From Fibrobacterota bacterium (GTDB lineage: Bacteria; Fibrobacterota; Fibrobacteria; UBA11236): 64,000 bases of DNA. Shown piece after piece: positions 7,345-16,167 of this stretch (within the stretch, counting starts at the first letter, position 1; each line of letters opens with the position of its first letter). The stretch lies in NCBI GenBank assembly GCA_028287505.1, contig JAQBPN010000127.1, positions 1-64,000 on the forward strand, written 5' to 3'. The notes under the pieces are model-generated. The model was not told the origin of the DNA. It saw nothing but the letters and a program-made list of their open reading frames with translations, and searched no databases. The translations under genes were made by a program, and so were the position numbers.

Positions 7345-9336
7345 CTAAAGGGATTTCAGGAATTTGATTAGGGCGGCGGCGTCGGTGGGGGATAGGGATT
7401 TGAAGGCGGTGGCGGCTTTGGTGGCTTCGCCGGCGTGCCAGAGGATGGCTTCTTGCAAGGTTCTGGCGCGGCCGTCGTGGAGGTAGCCTTCTTCGCCGCT
7501 TACTTCGGCGGTGAGGCCGATATTCCATAGGGGGGCGGTGCGCCATTCGGATCCCGATGCGCCTTCTTCGGACAGGTTGTCCGCGAGTCCGGGTCCCAGG
7601 TCATGAAGCAGCAAATCAGTATAGGGGTGGATGGTCTGATTGCGCAATTCCGCCTTGGGATGATAGGCGCTGGTGGTGAAGGTCGGCATGTGGCAGGCGG
7701 CGCATCCGGTGCTGGTGAACAGGGACTCGCCCCGGAGGGCTTGCGGGTCCTGGAGATCCCGGCGGGCGATGATCCCCAATAGGCCGATGTAGTCGACCAG
7801 GTTTTTGAAATCGGCATCGCTGATTTCGCTGCCCGGGTTGCCGCACCCCGTTTGCTCGGAGCCGCAGTCGGGGGAAGGCAGGATGGACGTCATGACGCCC
7901 ATGTCGGTATTGAGGGCGCCGGCCACCTGATGGGATACGCTTTCCTTGCCCGCCTTCCAACCGAAGCGTCCCACGCGGGGCACTCCCGATTCGAGATCGG
8001 CCACGATTTGCACGCGGCCGGAAACGCCGTCGCCATCCGCATCGTCCGGGTCCGCCAGGGCCTGGATGGCGCTTTCCGGGATCGCTTCCAGCAAACCCAT
8101 CCCCACCAATTGCGGGGAGATGCGGACGGAAAAACGGACCGGTTCGGGACCTCCCAGGAAATCGAATTGGGGCCGGCGCAGGCCGCCGCTTTCGGTCCAG
8201 CGGGTGATCTCGATATGGCCCTCCGCGAAGCCGCTGGTCTTTTGGGGTTGCAGGACTTTTCCGAAGCGCGGATCCGGATTGCCGTTCGCATCGCCCACTT
8301 TGGCGACGAAGACGTAAAGCGGGCCGCCGAAGAAAGGCGCCAAGGCCCTGCCGTTGTTGGCGTGGCAGGCGATGCAGGAGGTGTTCACGAAATTGTCCCC
8401 GGTCTTGCCGGCCATGTCCTTAAGGATGGGAGCCACTGAGTCGCCATCCACGCCGCCGGTGGTGAAGTTGATCCTCTGGACGCGCTCACCCGCCAGGAAG
8501 GCCTGGCCGTTTCCGGGCGCGATGTTCGGCGTCATTTGCGAAAAGCGGTCGGCCGCTTTGACGGAATCCCGGTAGGGAAGGGTGGCGTGTCCCCCCAACC
8601 AGCCTTCGGCGGGAATGGGTGGCGCCACTTCCGTGAAATCCGGCTGAAGCGGAGTCGTGCCGTCATACAAGGGTGCGATGGACGGCTTGCTGAAATCCAG
8701 GGTGGCGGTGGTTCCATCCGGGACCCGGTAGGCTTGCGCGGGGTATCCGGATTTGCCGCATACGATGAAGGCATCCCGGGCCTCGCGGGTGGCATCGGAT
8801 TTGGCCGCGGCTTTCGCAGAGGAGGCAGGGGATGTTACCCCTTCAAAAACCAATCCGCCACCCAGGTTTACAAACCGCCCTTGGGTGGAGAAATTCCGGC
8901 CGAGGATGACCGCGAAATAAACGCCTCTATCTTTTCCTGGAAACCTGATCCGATCCCCCAAGGAGACTTCGCGGCGAAGAACGATTCGTCCGTCCATATC
9001 CGCCACGGTCAAGGTGGCCTTCTCTCCGGCGGACAGGGGAATCCGGGAAAGCGGTATCCGGCCATTTGGATTTAGCCGCGGCGGAAGTCTGGAAATCCCA
9101 CTGACAGCCTGGAGCGTCAATGTACCTGTCGCGTCGGAAACGGCCGGGACGCCTCCGTACTGGGCGCAGGTGACACCCTGGATAGGGTTGCTTTGGGAAT
9201 CCCGCAGCTTGAGGATGATTTCCGCCCGGATAGGTTGCGCGCCGATCAACGCGATAAGGCTTAGTGCCCCGACAGCCCAATGGTGAGACGAAGGCGGCGA
9301 GGGAGCGAAGATGCCATCCAGGCATCTGAGCCCCAT
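7345..9336 (-). CDS. Secreted di-haem thiol-oxidoreductase-like cytochrome (DHOR/DUF1111)
   Basis: About 663 residues from ATG 9336, chosen because a signal peptide follows (HHWAVGALSLIALIGAQPIRA) and GAGG precedes it by 7 bases; the open frame runs much further upstream with non-coding-like composition. The N-terminal ~150 residues are a beta-sandwich-like part ending in a GVYFAVI segment, a style usually seen at C-termini of surface proteins in this group. The remainder is a di-haem oxidoreductase with two haem-binding motifs, CIACH (residue ~319) and CAACH (~544), plus the family segments GRALAPFFGG and YLHDGRARTLQEAILWH. Likely periplasmic or surface electron transfer; substrate unknown. 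The start codon falls inside the inverted-repeat element 9262-9491. Confidence 0.85.
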   Translation of the reverse strand: MGLRCLDGIFAPSPPSSHHWAVGALSLIALIGAQPIRAEIILKLRDSQSNPIQGVTCAQYGGVPAVSDATGTLTLQAVSGISRLPPRLNPNGRIPLSRIPLSAGEKATLTVADMDGRIVLRREVSLGDRIRFPGKDRGVYFAVILGRNFSTQGRFVNLGGGLVFEGVTSPASSAKAAAKSDATREARDAFIVCGKSGYPAQAYRVPDGTTATLDFSKPSIAPLYDGTTPLQPDFTEVAPPIPAEGWLGGHATLPYRDSVKAADRFSQMTPNIAPGNGQAFLAGERVQRINFTTGGVDGDSVAPILKDMAGKTGDNFVNTSCIACHANNGRALAPFFGGPLYVFVAKVGDANGNPDPRFGKVLQPQKTSGFAEGHIEITRWTESGGLRRPQFDFLGGPEPVRFSVRISPQLVGMGLLEAIPESAIQALADPDDADGDGVSGRVQIVADLESGVPRVGRFGWKAGKESVSHQVAGALNTDMGVMTSILPSPDCGSEQTGCGNPGSEISDADFKNLVDYIGLLGIIARRDLQDPQALRGESLFTSTGCAACHMPTFTTSAYHPKAELRNQTIHPYTDLLLHDLGPGLADNLSEEGASGSEWRTAPLWNIGLTAEVSGEEGYLHDGRARTLQEAILWHAGEATKAATAFKSLSPTDAAALIKFLKSL

Positions 9337-9491
9337 ATCGATGCCTCGAATGGGGTTCAGGGCAAGGCCCCAGCAAGGCTGGGGTCCGCGCCCCGAAGCA
9401 GGAATAGTGGGCCTATTCCAAGGAGGGGCAACGCAGCCCTGGGCCCCAAGACCCGGCGAAAGCGGCTCACCATTGGGCTGTCGGGGCACTA
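9262..9491. repeat. 230-base element with perfect 26-bp terminal inverted repeats
   Basis: Bases 9262-9287 (starting TAGTGCCCCGACAGCCC) are the exact reverse complement of 9466-9491. The 178-base interior is itself stacked with hairpins: AGATGCC/GGCATCT (9309-9315/9321-9327), TGAGCCCCAT/ATGGGGTTCA (9327-9336/9350-9359), GGCCCCAGC-AAG-GCTGGGGTC (9366-9386) and GGAATAG/CTATTCC (9401-9407/9413-9419). It overlaps the start and signal-peptide codons of the di-haem oxidoreductase. No transposase ORF inside. Confidence 0.9.
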
Positions 9492-9731
9492 GGGCCGCCG
9501 CATGCGCAAAAGGCCGATGGCGATTCCAACGCTCCAGGATTTTTGCGAGGCTGTTTAGGCGGCCCACCCGGATTCCCCAAGGGTACGGCAGAGGCCTGAA
9601 TCGGCGCTCGCCGCTATTTAGAATAGCACGGGGGGAGGCGGGCGGCTGAAGCCCGCGGGTTGGCTTAAGTGACTTCCGGGAACAATCCGATTCTGCGATC
9701 GGAACCGGCTGCCGGGCCCGTTCCACCTAGA

Positions 9732-10229
9732 TCAAACCTTGAATTCGGCTCCGGCGGTGGTGAAGAGGATCCAGCGCGGGGGTTTCTGTTCCGGCGAAGC
9801 GGGGAATTGCACGCTGACGGAAAGGCCCAGGCCGAAGAGGACCTCGCAGGGAGGATCGATGGTGAATCCGTTGGCGCGATCGAGAACGCGGGCGTGGTCG
9901 CCGGCGAGGCGGAGATTGTCATAAGCCTTGATGAGGCGCGGGCCGTCGTAAATGTGGACGGCATTGATGGGCGAGCGCGAAGTATTGTGGAAAAACAGGA
10001 ACACCCGGGTGAGCTTGGGGCGGCCACCATCGAGGAAGTTGGGAACGGACAAGGGAATATGGAACCAGTTGGTGGTGTCTTCCTTGCCCCAGAAAGTGGT
10101 GCCCCAGCCTTTTCGGGAGACCTCGTCGATGTTCTCCGGGTATTCGGGATTTACGATATTGCCATGGACGCAGACCGTTGCCTTGGGCGTCATGGTTTTG
10201 GCGGCGGAGTTGGAACTCGAGAGCTTCAT
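9732..10229 (-). CDS. Hypothetical protein, 165 aa
   Basis: Not recognised. A soluble, beta-rich-looking protein with no signal peptide. It is rich in aromatic residues around WGTTFWGKEDTTNWFHIPL and contains short strand-like segments (TRVFLFFHNTSRSPINAVHIYDG). Coding character is supported by GC-rich third positions and by a sensible 112-base divergent gap to the ABC exporter. No Shine-Dalgarno is visible before ATG 10229; the 25 bases upstream are A/T-rich. Ends 395 bases beyond the oxidoreductase start on the same strand, with the inverted-repeat element between them. Confidence 0.65.
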   Translation of the reverse strand: MKLSSSNSAAKTMTPKATVCVHGNIVNPEYPENIDEVSRKGWGTTFWGKEDTTNWFHIPLSVPNFLDGGRPKLTRVFLFFHNTSRSPINAVHIYDGPRLIKAYDNLRLAGDHARVLDRANGFTIDPPCEVLFGLGLSVSVQFPASPEQKPPRWILFTTAGAEFKV

Positions 10230-10340
10230 ATGGTTTTATTTTAGCATTTTACCCCGGAACGGGAAAGAAAAATTGGCAATATCGGCCCCCTCGGTATAAC
10301 TTTGTTTTCCAGGCGGGGTCACCCCGCAGGAAGCGGTAGC

Positions 10341-12119
10341 ATGGACATACTCTGGCGATATCTGCGGCAATACTGGAAGCTGGTGGCGCTGGCCCTGGGT
10401 CTGGCCACGATCAATCAGGTCTTCTCCCTGCTGGACCCCCTGATTTTCCGGCATATCATCGACAATTACGTCACCAGGACCCATGCCTTGACCTACTCGC
10501 AATTCTTCCGCGGGGTGGGGTTGCTATTACTCGGATCGATAGGCGTGGCGTTCGTGTCCCGGGTGGCCAAGAATTTCCAGGACTATTACCTGAACGTCAT
10601 CATCCAGAAAGTGGGCGCGCGCGTCTATGCGGACGGGCTCGCCCATTCCCTGGAGCTGCCTTATTCCGTGTTCGAGGATCAGCGCAGCGGAGAAACCCTG
10701 GGCAAGCTGCAAAAGGTCAGGACCGATATCGAGAAGCTCCTGACCGTCTCCGTGAACGTGGTGTTCACCACCCTGATCGGGGTGATTTTCGTGGCCGTAT
10801 ATTCCTTTCGCGTGCACTGGGCGGTGGCGCCCGCCTATTTCGCCACCATTCCCATCCTGGGATTCCTGAGTTCCGCCCTGGGGAAGCGCATCAAGCGGAT
10901 CCAAACCGTCATCGTCAAGGAAACGGCGGCTTTGGCGGGATCGACCACGGAATCCCTGCGCAATATCGAATTGGTGAAAAGCCTGGGGCTGGCGAGCCAG
11001 GAGATCCAGCGATTGAATGCCACGACCAAGAAAATCCTGGATTTGGAATTGAAGAAGGTGAAATACATCCGATCCCTGAGCTTCATCCAGGGCACCTGCG
11101 TGAATGCCTTGCGTACCGGCATCATGTTCCTGATGCTGTACCTGATTTTTTCAGGCCGCATCACAGTGGGCCAGTTCTTCTCCCTGTGGATTTATTCCTT
11201 CTTCATTTTCGGACCTTTGCAGGAAATGGGAAACGTCATCAACGTCTTCCGGGAGTCGGAAGCCTCCCTCAAGAACTTTTCCGACATCATGGCCACCCCC
11301 AAAGAGGTCCGTCCGGCGAATCCCGTGCTGGTGGGGGACATCCGCAAGCTGTCCTTCGATCGGGTAACCTTCAAGCACCAATCGGCTTCCACCCACGCCT
11401 TGAGCGATATCTCATTCCAGGCGTCCACGGGGGAGACGGTGGCCTTCGTGGGTCCTTCCGGCTCCGGCAAAACCACCTTGGTGAAGCTGTTGGTGGGTCT
11501 GTATGCGCCCCAAACCGGCCGCATCCTGTACAATGGGCACGAGGCTCCCACCGTGGATCTGGAAGCCTTGCGCGAGCGCATCGGATTCGTGACCCAGGAT
11601 ACCCAATTGTTCTCGGGAACCATCCGCGAGAATCTGCTGTTCGTGAACCCGGCGGCATCGGACAAGGATTGTCTGGACGTCCTGCAAAAGGCGGCCTGCC
11701 AAGGGTTGCTGGCCCGCGCGGACAAGGGATTGGATACCTTGATCGGCGAAGGCGGGGTCAAGGTGTCCGGCGGCGAAAGGCAACGGTTGTCCATCTCCCG
11801 CGCGCTCCTGCGCCGTCCCAGCCTGCTGGTGTTCGACGAGGCCACTTCCTCCTTGGATTCCCTGACGGAAGAGGAGATTACCGAAACCATCCGGGACGTT
11901 TCCCAAAGCCGCGACCTCATCACCATCCTCATCGCCCATCGGCTTTCCACCATCATGCACGCGGATTGCATCCATGTGCTGGAGCGGGGCCGCATCGTGG
12001 AATCCGGACGCCATGCCGAATTGCTGGAGCTGAAAGGATTGTATTACGCGATGTGGCGCCAGCAGATAGGCGAGCGGAGCGAGGCTACATCGCATTTCAA
12101 GGCCGCCGCCGCCGCGTGA
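10341..12119 (+). CDS. ABC exporter, fused permease-ATPase
   Basis: A 592-residue half-transporter of the MsbA/multidrug-lipid exporter type. Residues ~1-310 form a six-helix ABC type-1 membrane domain. Residues ~340-575 are the nucleotide-binding domain with Walker A GPSGSGKTTL, Q-loop VTQDTQLF, signature VSGGERQRLS, Walker B LLVFDEATSSLD and switch His in IAHRLST. ATG 10341 is used: AGGAAG (10329-10334) precedes it and the protein then begins at the first membrane helix. A homodimer in the inner membrane is expected. Substrate (lipid, peptide or drug) cannot be told from sequence. It converges with cheY1, 15 bases apart. Confidence 0.93.
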   Translation: MDILWRYLRQYWKLVALALGLATINQVFSLLDPLIFRHIIDNYVTRTHALTYSQFFRGVGLLLLGSIGVAFVSRVAKNFQDYYLNVIIQKVGARVYADGLAHSLELPYSVFEDQRSGETLGKLQKVRTDIEKLLTVSVNVVFTTLIGVIFVAVYSFRVHWAVAPAYFATIPILGFLSSALGKRIKRIQTVIVKETAALAGSTTESLRNIELVKSLGLASQEIQRLNATTKKILDLELKKVKYIRSLSFIQGTCVNALRTGIMFLMLYLIFSGRITVGQFFSLWIYSFFIFGPLQEMGNVINVFRESEASLKNFSDIMATPKEVRPANPVLVGDIRKLSFDRVTFKHQSASTHALSDISFQASTGETVAFVGPSGSGKTTLVKLLVGLYAPQTGRILYNGHEAPTVDLEALRERIGFVTQDTQLFSGTIRENLLFVNPAASDKDCLDVLQKAACQGLLARADKGLDTLIGEGGVKVSGGERQRLSISRALLRRPSLLVFDEATSSLDSLTEEEITETIRDVSQSRDLITILIAHRLSTIMHADCIHVLERGRIVESGRHAELLELKGLYYAMWRQQIGERSEATSHFKAAAAA

Positions 12120-12134
12120 CGGCGCGCAGGCCCC

Positions 12135-12500
12135 TCAGGCCTTGATTACGGCGGTGATTTTCTCTTTCAAGGTTTCCGGCTGGAAGGGCTTGACCACGTA
12201 ATTGGCCGCGCCCGACTGTAGGGCTTCGATGATCCTGGTCTTTTCCGACTCGGAAGTGACCATGATGACGGGGATGGCCTTGAGGGTCTCGTCCGCCTTG
12301 ATCTTCTTCAGCGCTTCTATGCCCGTCATATTGGGCATGTTCCAATCCATCAGAATCAGGTCGAATTTTCCGGCAGCGAGCTTTTTGAGGGCGTCCGCGC
12401 CGTCCTCCGCTTCGGTCACGTCCGTATGCCCGAGTTTTTCCAGGGTGTTCCGTTCGATACGGCGCATGGTGCTGGAATCGTCAACCAAAAGTATCCGCAT
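12135..12500 (-). CDS. cheY: CheY-type single-domain response regulator (cheY1)
   Basis: 121 residues, a bare receiver domain. Acidic pair D7-D8 (LLVDDSS), phospho-acceptor D52 (LMDWNMP), switch Thr in VTSES and the conserved Lys in VVKPFQ are all present, so it should be phosphorylated by CheA. GGAG lies 8 bases before ATG 12500. Second gene of a two-gene minus-strand operon behind cheX1 (41-base gap), divergent from cheA. Likely output is a motility or surface-behaviour motor rather than a promoter, since there is no DNA-binding domain. Confidence 0.95.
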   Translation of the reverse strand: MRILLVDDSSTMRRIERNTLEKLGHTDVTEAEDGADALKKLAAGKFDLILMDWNMPNMTGIEALKKIKADETLKAIPVIMVTSESEKTRIIEALQSGAANYVVKPFQPETLKEKITAVIKA

Positions 12501-12541
12501 GTGTTTTTCTCCAAGGGAACCGGATTAAAAGGGAATGTCGA

Positions 12542-13015
12542 TCAAATTTCGCTTTTGAAACTGACGATCAGGCTGAATTCGCCGAAGGGGGTATCAAAGG
12601 GGACCAGCATGGGAATGATATCCTTGGGTCCGCCTACCTCATGTCCCGCGCCGATGACCACGGTGGGGAGCGAAATGTTGATCTTGTATTGCGCCAAGTC
12701 CCGCTTGGCGGCGCCCGCGACGATGTTGGCCAATTCGCCGATGGCGTCGGTGACCATATCGTCCAAGGCCACGACCTTCATGCCCACGAATTGGCTGACG
12801 ACCTTCAGGGCCGCTATCCGCGGAAAGCTCAGGATGACGGAACCCTTGGCCCCGCCGCTCAACCCGATTATGCCCGAGACGTCGGAAAGCAGCTTCGAAT
12901 CCTTTTTCAAGGTGACCTTTCCCGGCTTGATCTCGGTTTTCATCATGGTGCGGAACGTCTCCATGGTCGCGACTACGAAAGGGTTGATATGCTCGACTCG
13001 AACCGTTGACGCCAT
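12542..13015 (-). CDS. cheX: CheX-type CheY-P phosphatase (cheX1)
   Basis: 157 residues with the CheX fold pattern. The catalytic E-x-x-N motif is E94-N97 (DAIGELANIVAGAAK), preceded by the helix DDMVTDAI. CheX proteins remove the phosphoryl group from CheY-P. GGAGAA lies 7 bases before ATG 13015. Directly upstream of cheY1, the natural substrate. One of four ExxN proteins in this window (others at 19545, 25500 and 28596). Confidence 0.92.
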   Translation of the reverse strand: MASTVRVEHINPFVVATMETFRTMMKTEIKPGKVTLKKDSKLLSDVSGIIGLSGGAKGSVILSFPRIAALKVVSQFVGMKVVALDDMVTDAIGELANIVAGAAKRDLAQYKINISLPTVVIGAGHEVGGPKDIIPMLVPFDTPFGEFSLIVSFKSEI

Positions 13016-13323
13016 GTCTGTTCTCCGTTGGTTTATGGAAGCGATTATAGGGGAAGACGGGACGGATGGGAAGGAAATAGATCCGAAATCTTTAGGGTAA
13101 CATCTGTGTAACCTAGGCGCAATCCCATACCGTAAAAGCGCCGGCGTCGTTCCGGAATAAAAATCGCGTCGAAAGCGTACGTTACTTGATTAAGATTTTA
13201 CCGTGGCAAGATTGACTTATTTGATTGTCACCCCCTACTATCAGCCCGTTCAGACCACCCGAAATGAACGGATTCTAAAATTTTGCAGAACCTACGACTT
13301 CCCGCTTACCGCAAAGCCTCCAA
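13016..13323. other. Divergent promoter region between cheX1 and cheA
   Basis: 308 bases without a gene. It carries a good sigma-70 promoter toward cheA (13212-13241) and must also hold the cheX1-cheY1 promoter, which I could not place. The stretch just before cheA is A/T-rich. No sigma-28 type promoter was recognised. Confidence 0.6.
13212..13241 (+). promoter_or_regulatory. Predicted sigma-70 promoter of the cheA operon
   Basis: TTGACT (13212-13217) and TACTAT (13236-13241) separated by 18 bases, giving a leader of about 75 bases to the cheA start. Confidence 0.65.
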
Positions 13324-15549
13324 GTGAAAGAAACCTGCCGCAAAATACTTGAAGATCTCTCGGGAGCTTTGGTGGCCGCCGAGCCCGGGGACCTTCAGGC
13401 TTTGGGGGCCCTGCACCTCAACTTTCAACAAATCCGCGAAGCCTGGACCGGCCCAGCCGCTTCCGAGGTGGCCGGCCTGTGCGCCATGGCGCAAGGACTC
13501 CTCGAAAAAATCATCATGGCGGAATCCGGAGACGCGGCTTCCGACCTCGAACGCGTTTCCGAGGCCACCTCCCTGCTCCAAGCCCTGATCTGCGAGGAAA
13601 GAACGCCACAGGAACTGGTTTTCCCTCCGGGTTTCCACGATCTGAAGCGATCGCATTCCAAAGGCGAAGGGGGTGTCGGGGAATTGGAAGACGATGCGGC
13701 CAACGCCGATCCCTCCCTGACCATGGACTTCGTGCGCGAATCCAATGAACATCTGGAAAACGCCGATGTCCTCCTGATGACTCTCGAGTCCGATCCCGGC
13801 AATGCCGAGGCCATCAACGCGGTTTTCCGGGCATTCCATACCATCAAAGGCGTGGCCGGTTTTCTCGGTTTCAAATCCATCCAGGCCTTCGCCCATGAAA
13901 CGGAAAATCTGCTGGACCTGGTCCGCATGGAAAAGCTTCGGCTCGACAGCTCGCTTCTGGACACGATATTCGCGGCCGTGGACCTTCTCAAGAAACGCAT
14001 CCAGTGGGTGTCGGAAAATGGAGGGGCCGCGTGGCCCCCGGATCAGGCCAAGGAAATGGTGTTGGTGCTGGGCATGGTAAAGGCCTCGGCGGGTGGAATG
14101 CCCGTGGAGGAGCGTCCTGCCGAACTCCCGCCGGCCCAACCGGGCATGCGCCTGGGGGAAATCCTGGTGGAAGCGGGCACCATTCCCGAGTATGCGGTGG
14201 AGGACGCTTTGCGCGCCCAGGAGGAAGTCAAGAACCCGCCCTTGGGCGAGATGTTGGTGAAAAATTCGGCGGCTACGCCCCGGGAAGTGGCGCTTGCGCT
14301 GCGCAGCCAGAAGCAGGCCAATGAAGGCGATCCGCCCGGCCCCAGGGAAACGCCCAAAGAAGCCGTCAAGGAAACGGTCAAGGTGGAAGCGGACAGGCTG
14401 GATCGGTTGCTGGATGCCATCGGCGAACTGGTGATCGCGGAAAGCATGATCTTCCAGTCTCCCGAGCTCAAAGGAAAGAAAAGTCCCGCCCTGGCCGCGC
14501 AAATGGCCCTGTTGGACAAGATCACCCGGGAGCTGCAGAAGATGGGGACGTCGCTCCGCATGGTGCCCGTGCGCCCGGTGTTCCAGAAGATGGCGAGATT
14601 GGTCCGCGACCTGTCCCGCAAGGCCGGCAAGGAGGTGGAATTCATCTGCTCCGGCGACGAGACCGAGTTGGACAAGACGGTGGTGGACAAAATCGGAGAT
14701 CCGCTGGTCCACATGGTGAGGAACTCGGTAGACCATGGTATCGAGGCGGATCAGGCCGCGCGCATCGAAGCGGGCAAGCCGATCCAGTCCAAAGTGATGT
14801 TGCGCGCCTTTCAAAAGGGCGGCAGCGTTTGCATCCAAATCCAGGACGACGGCAAGGGCCTGAACCGCGAGGCCATTCTCCGCAAGGCCCGGGAACGGGG
14901 CTTGATCAAGGACGATGGGGCGGCGTTGTCCGATCAGGAAGTCTGGCGCTTTATCTTCGAAGCCGGCTTTTCGACCGCCGCCCAGGTGACGGAGATTTCC
15001 GGCCGGGGAGTGGGCATGGACGTGGTGCGGCGGAACATCGAAGAGCTCAGGGGCAGGATCGATATCGAGAGCGCCGCGGGCAAGGGGACGACCTTCAGCA
15101 TCTGGCTGCCTCTGACCCTGGCCATCATCGATGGGATGATCGTGCGAGTGGCCCGGCAGCGTCTGGTCTTTCCGACCCTTTCCATCCTGCGCATCGTCCC
15201 GCTGAAGGCCGAAGCCATCCGGAGCATAGTGGGACGGGGAGAAGTGCTCCATCTTCAGGATGAATTGATCCCGCTCTTCCGATTGGATGGCTTGCTTCCG
15301 GAAGGCGGGTCCGCTGAGCCCGCGGCCAACCGGTTGGTGGTCATCGTGGAAAGCGGCGAGGGGAAGGTGGGCCTTCCCGTGGACGAACTGATCGGTCAGC
15401 AGCAAGTGGTCATCAAGGGACTGGGCGAGTCCATGAAGCAGATAGCGGGGCTTACGGGAGGCGCGATTCTTTCCGACGGAACCGTGGGGATAATACTGGA
15501 TGTGGACGGGCTGATGAAGGCCCCGCGCACGGAACCCGTGGGCGCATAA
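13324..15549 (+). CDS. cheA: Chemotaxis histidine kinase CheA with embedded MshEN-like motifs
   Basis: 741 residues from GTG 13324 (no good Shine-Dalgarno, so the start is the weak point). Residues 1-120: helical region of unknown role. Residues ~130-235: Hpt domain with phosphorylatable H172 (FHTIKG). Residues 276-299 and 306-329: two 24-residue RLGEILVEAG...ALRAQ-type motifs resembling the MshEN c-di-GMP-binding domain, where CheA usually has the P2 domain. Residues ~352-415: dimerisation. ~440-600: HATPase (HMVRNSVDHGIE, GRGVGMDVVRRNI). ~600-735: CheW-like domain. Autophosphorylates and feeds the CheY proteins and CheB; complexes with CheW and the receptor encoded next. Confidence 0.95.
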   Translation: MKETCRKILEDLSGALVAAEPGDLQALGALHLNFQQIREAWTGPAASEVAGLCAMAQGLLEKIIMAESGDAASDLERVSEATSLLQALICEERTPQELVFPPGFHDLKRSHSKGEGGVGELEDDAANADPSLTMDFVRESNEHLENADVLLMTLESDPGNAEAINAVFRAFHTIKGVAGFLGFKSIQAFAHETENLLDLVRMEKLRLDSSLLDTIFAAVDLLKKRIQWVSENGGAAWPPDQAKEMVLVLGMVKASAGGMPVEERPAELPPAQPGMRLGEILVEAGTIPEYAVEDALRAQEEVKNPPLGEMLVKNSAATPREVALALRSQKQANEGDPPGPRETPKEAVKETVKVEADRLDRLLDAIGELVIAESMIFQSPELKGKKSPALAAQMALLDKITRELQKMGTSLRMVPVRPVFQKMARLVRDLSRKAGKEVEFICSGDETELDKTVVDKIGDPLVHMVRNSVDHGIEADQAARIEAGKPIQSKVMLRAFQKGGSVCIQIQDDGKGLNREAILRKARERGLIKDDGAALSDQEVWRFIFEAGFSTAAQVTEISGRGVGMDVVRRNIEELRGRIDIESAAGKGTTFSIWLPLTLAIIDGMIVRVARQRLVFPTLSILRIVPLKAEAIRSIVGRGEVLHLQDELIPLFRLDGLLPEGGSAEPAANRLVVIVESGEGKVGLPVDELIGQQQVVIKGLGESMKQIAGLTGGAILSDGTVGIILDVDGLMKAPRTEPVGA

Positions 15550-15576
15550 AAGTTTCAACAGGGAAAGGAAGAACTG

Positions 15577-16077
15577 ATGCCTGAAAATATTGCCAAAGAC
15601 AAGACAGGGATAGCCAAGGCGGGGAAATACCTCACCTTCCAATTGGGTCGGGAGGTGTACGGGATTGAAATCCTCAAGGTGCAGGAAATCATCGGCATGA
15701 TGGCCATCACCCATGTGCCCAAGACGCCTGCATTCGTCCGGGGCGTGATCAACTTGCGCGGCAAGGTGATTCCCGTGGTGGAGCTCCGCAGCAAGTTCGG
15801 AATGGAAAGCAAGGAAGACACCGACCGGACCTGCATCGTGGTGGTCCAGGTATCCTGGGCCGCGGCCACGGTGACCATGGGCATGCTGGTCGATGAGGTC
15901 TCGGAGGTTCTGAACGTGACCCATGAACAGATAGAAGCTCCGCCCTCCTTCGGCGCCAGCGTGGACACGGATTTCATCCTGGGCATGGGGAAAGTGGGCC
16001 AGAAGGTGGTGATGCTGCTCGACGCGGACAAGGTGCTCGCCGCCGAGGAAATAGCGGTCATCAGCAAAGTGGAATAA
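15577..16077 (+). CDS. cheW: Chemotaxis coupling protein CheW
   Basis: 166 residues, one CheW (SH3-like) domain from ~residue 17 (KYLTFQLGREVYGIEILKVQEI) with the family segments VPKTPAFVRGVINLRGKVIPVV and FGM. Couples the receptor array to CheA. 27 bases after cheA; GGAAAGGAAGA lies upstream of ATG 15577. Length is typical with a short N-terminal extension. Confidence 0.96.
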   Translation: MPENIAKDKTGIAKAGKYLTFQLGREVYGIEILKVQEIIGMMAITHVPKTPAFVRGVINLRGKVIPVVELRSKFGMESKEDTDRTCIVVVQVSWAAATVTMGMLVDEVSEVLNVTHEQIEAPPSFGASVDTDFILGMGKVGQKVVMLLDADKVLAAEEIAVISKVE

Positions 16078-16167
16078 GGCGGAAGAAAACGGAAGGTCCG
16101 GAAAATCCCCGGATCGCCCGGAATCGTCGGAAACAATTAACCGGAACTAATCGAGGAGAACGAATAC

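Noticed and set aside
9262-9491. Insertion sequence
   Set aside because: Has perfect terminal inverted repeats but is only 230 bases, encodes no transposase and shows no obvious target-site duplication.
13308-13324. CGCAAAGCC-like string before cheA suggesting a GEMM (c-di-GMP) riboswitch
   Set aside because: Only the short motif is present, directly at the start codon; the flanking stems and the GGUAGGUAGCGG-type half are missing.
13306-15924. 872-codon antisense ORF across cheA
   Set aside because: Same cause; cheA on the plus strand has every expected domain and the antisense translation matches no family I recognise.
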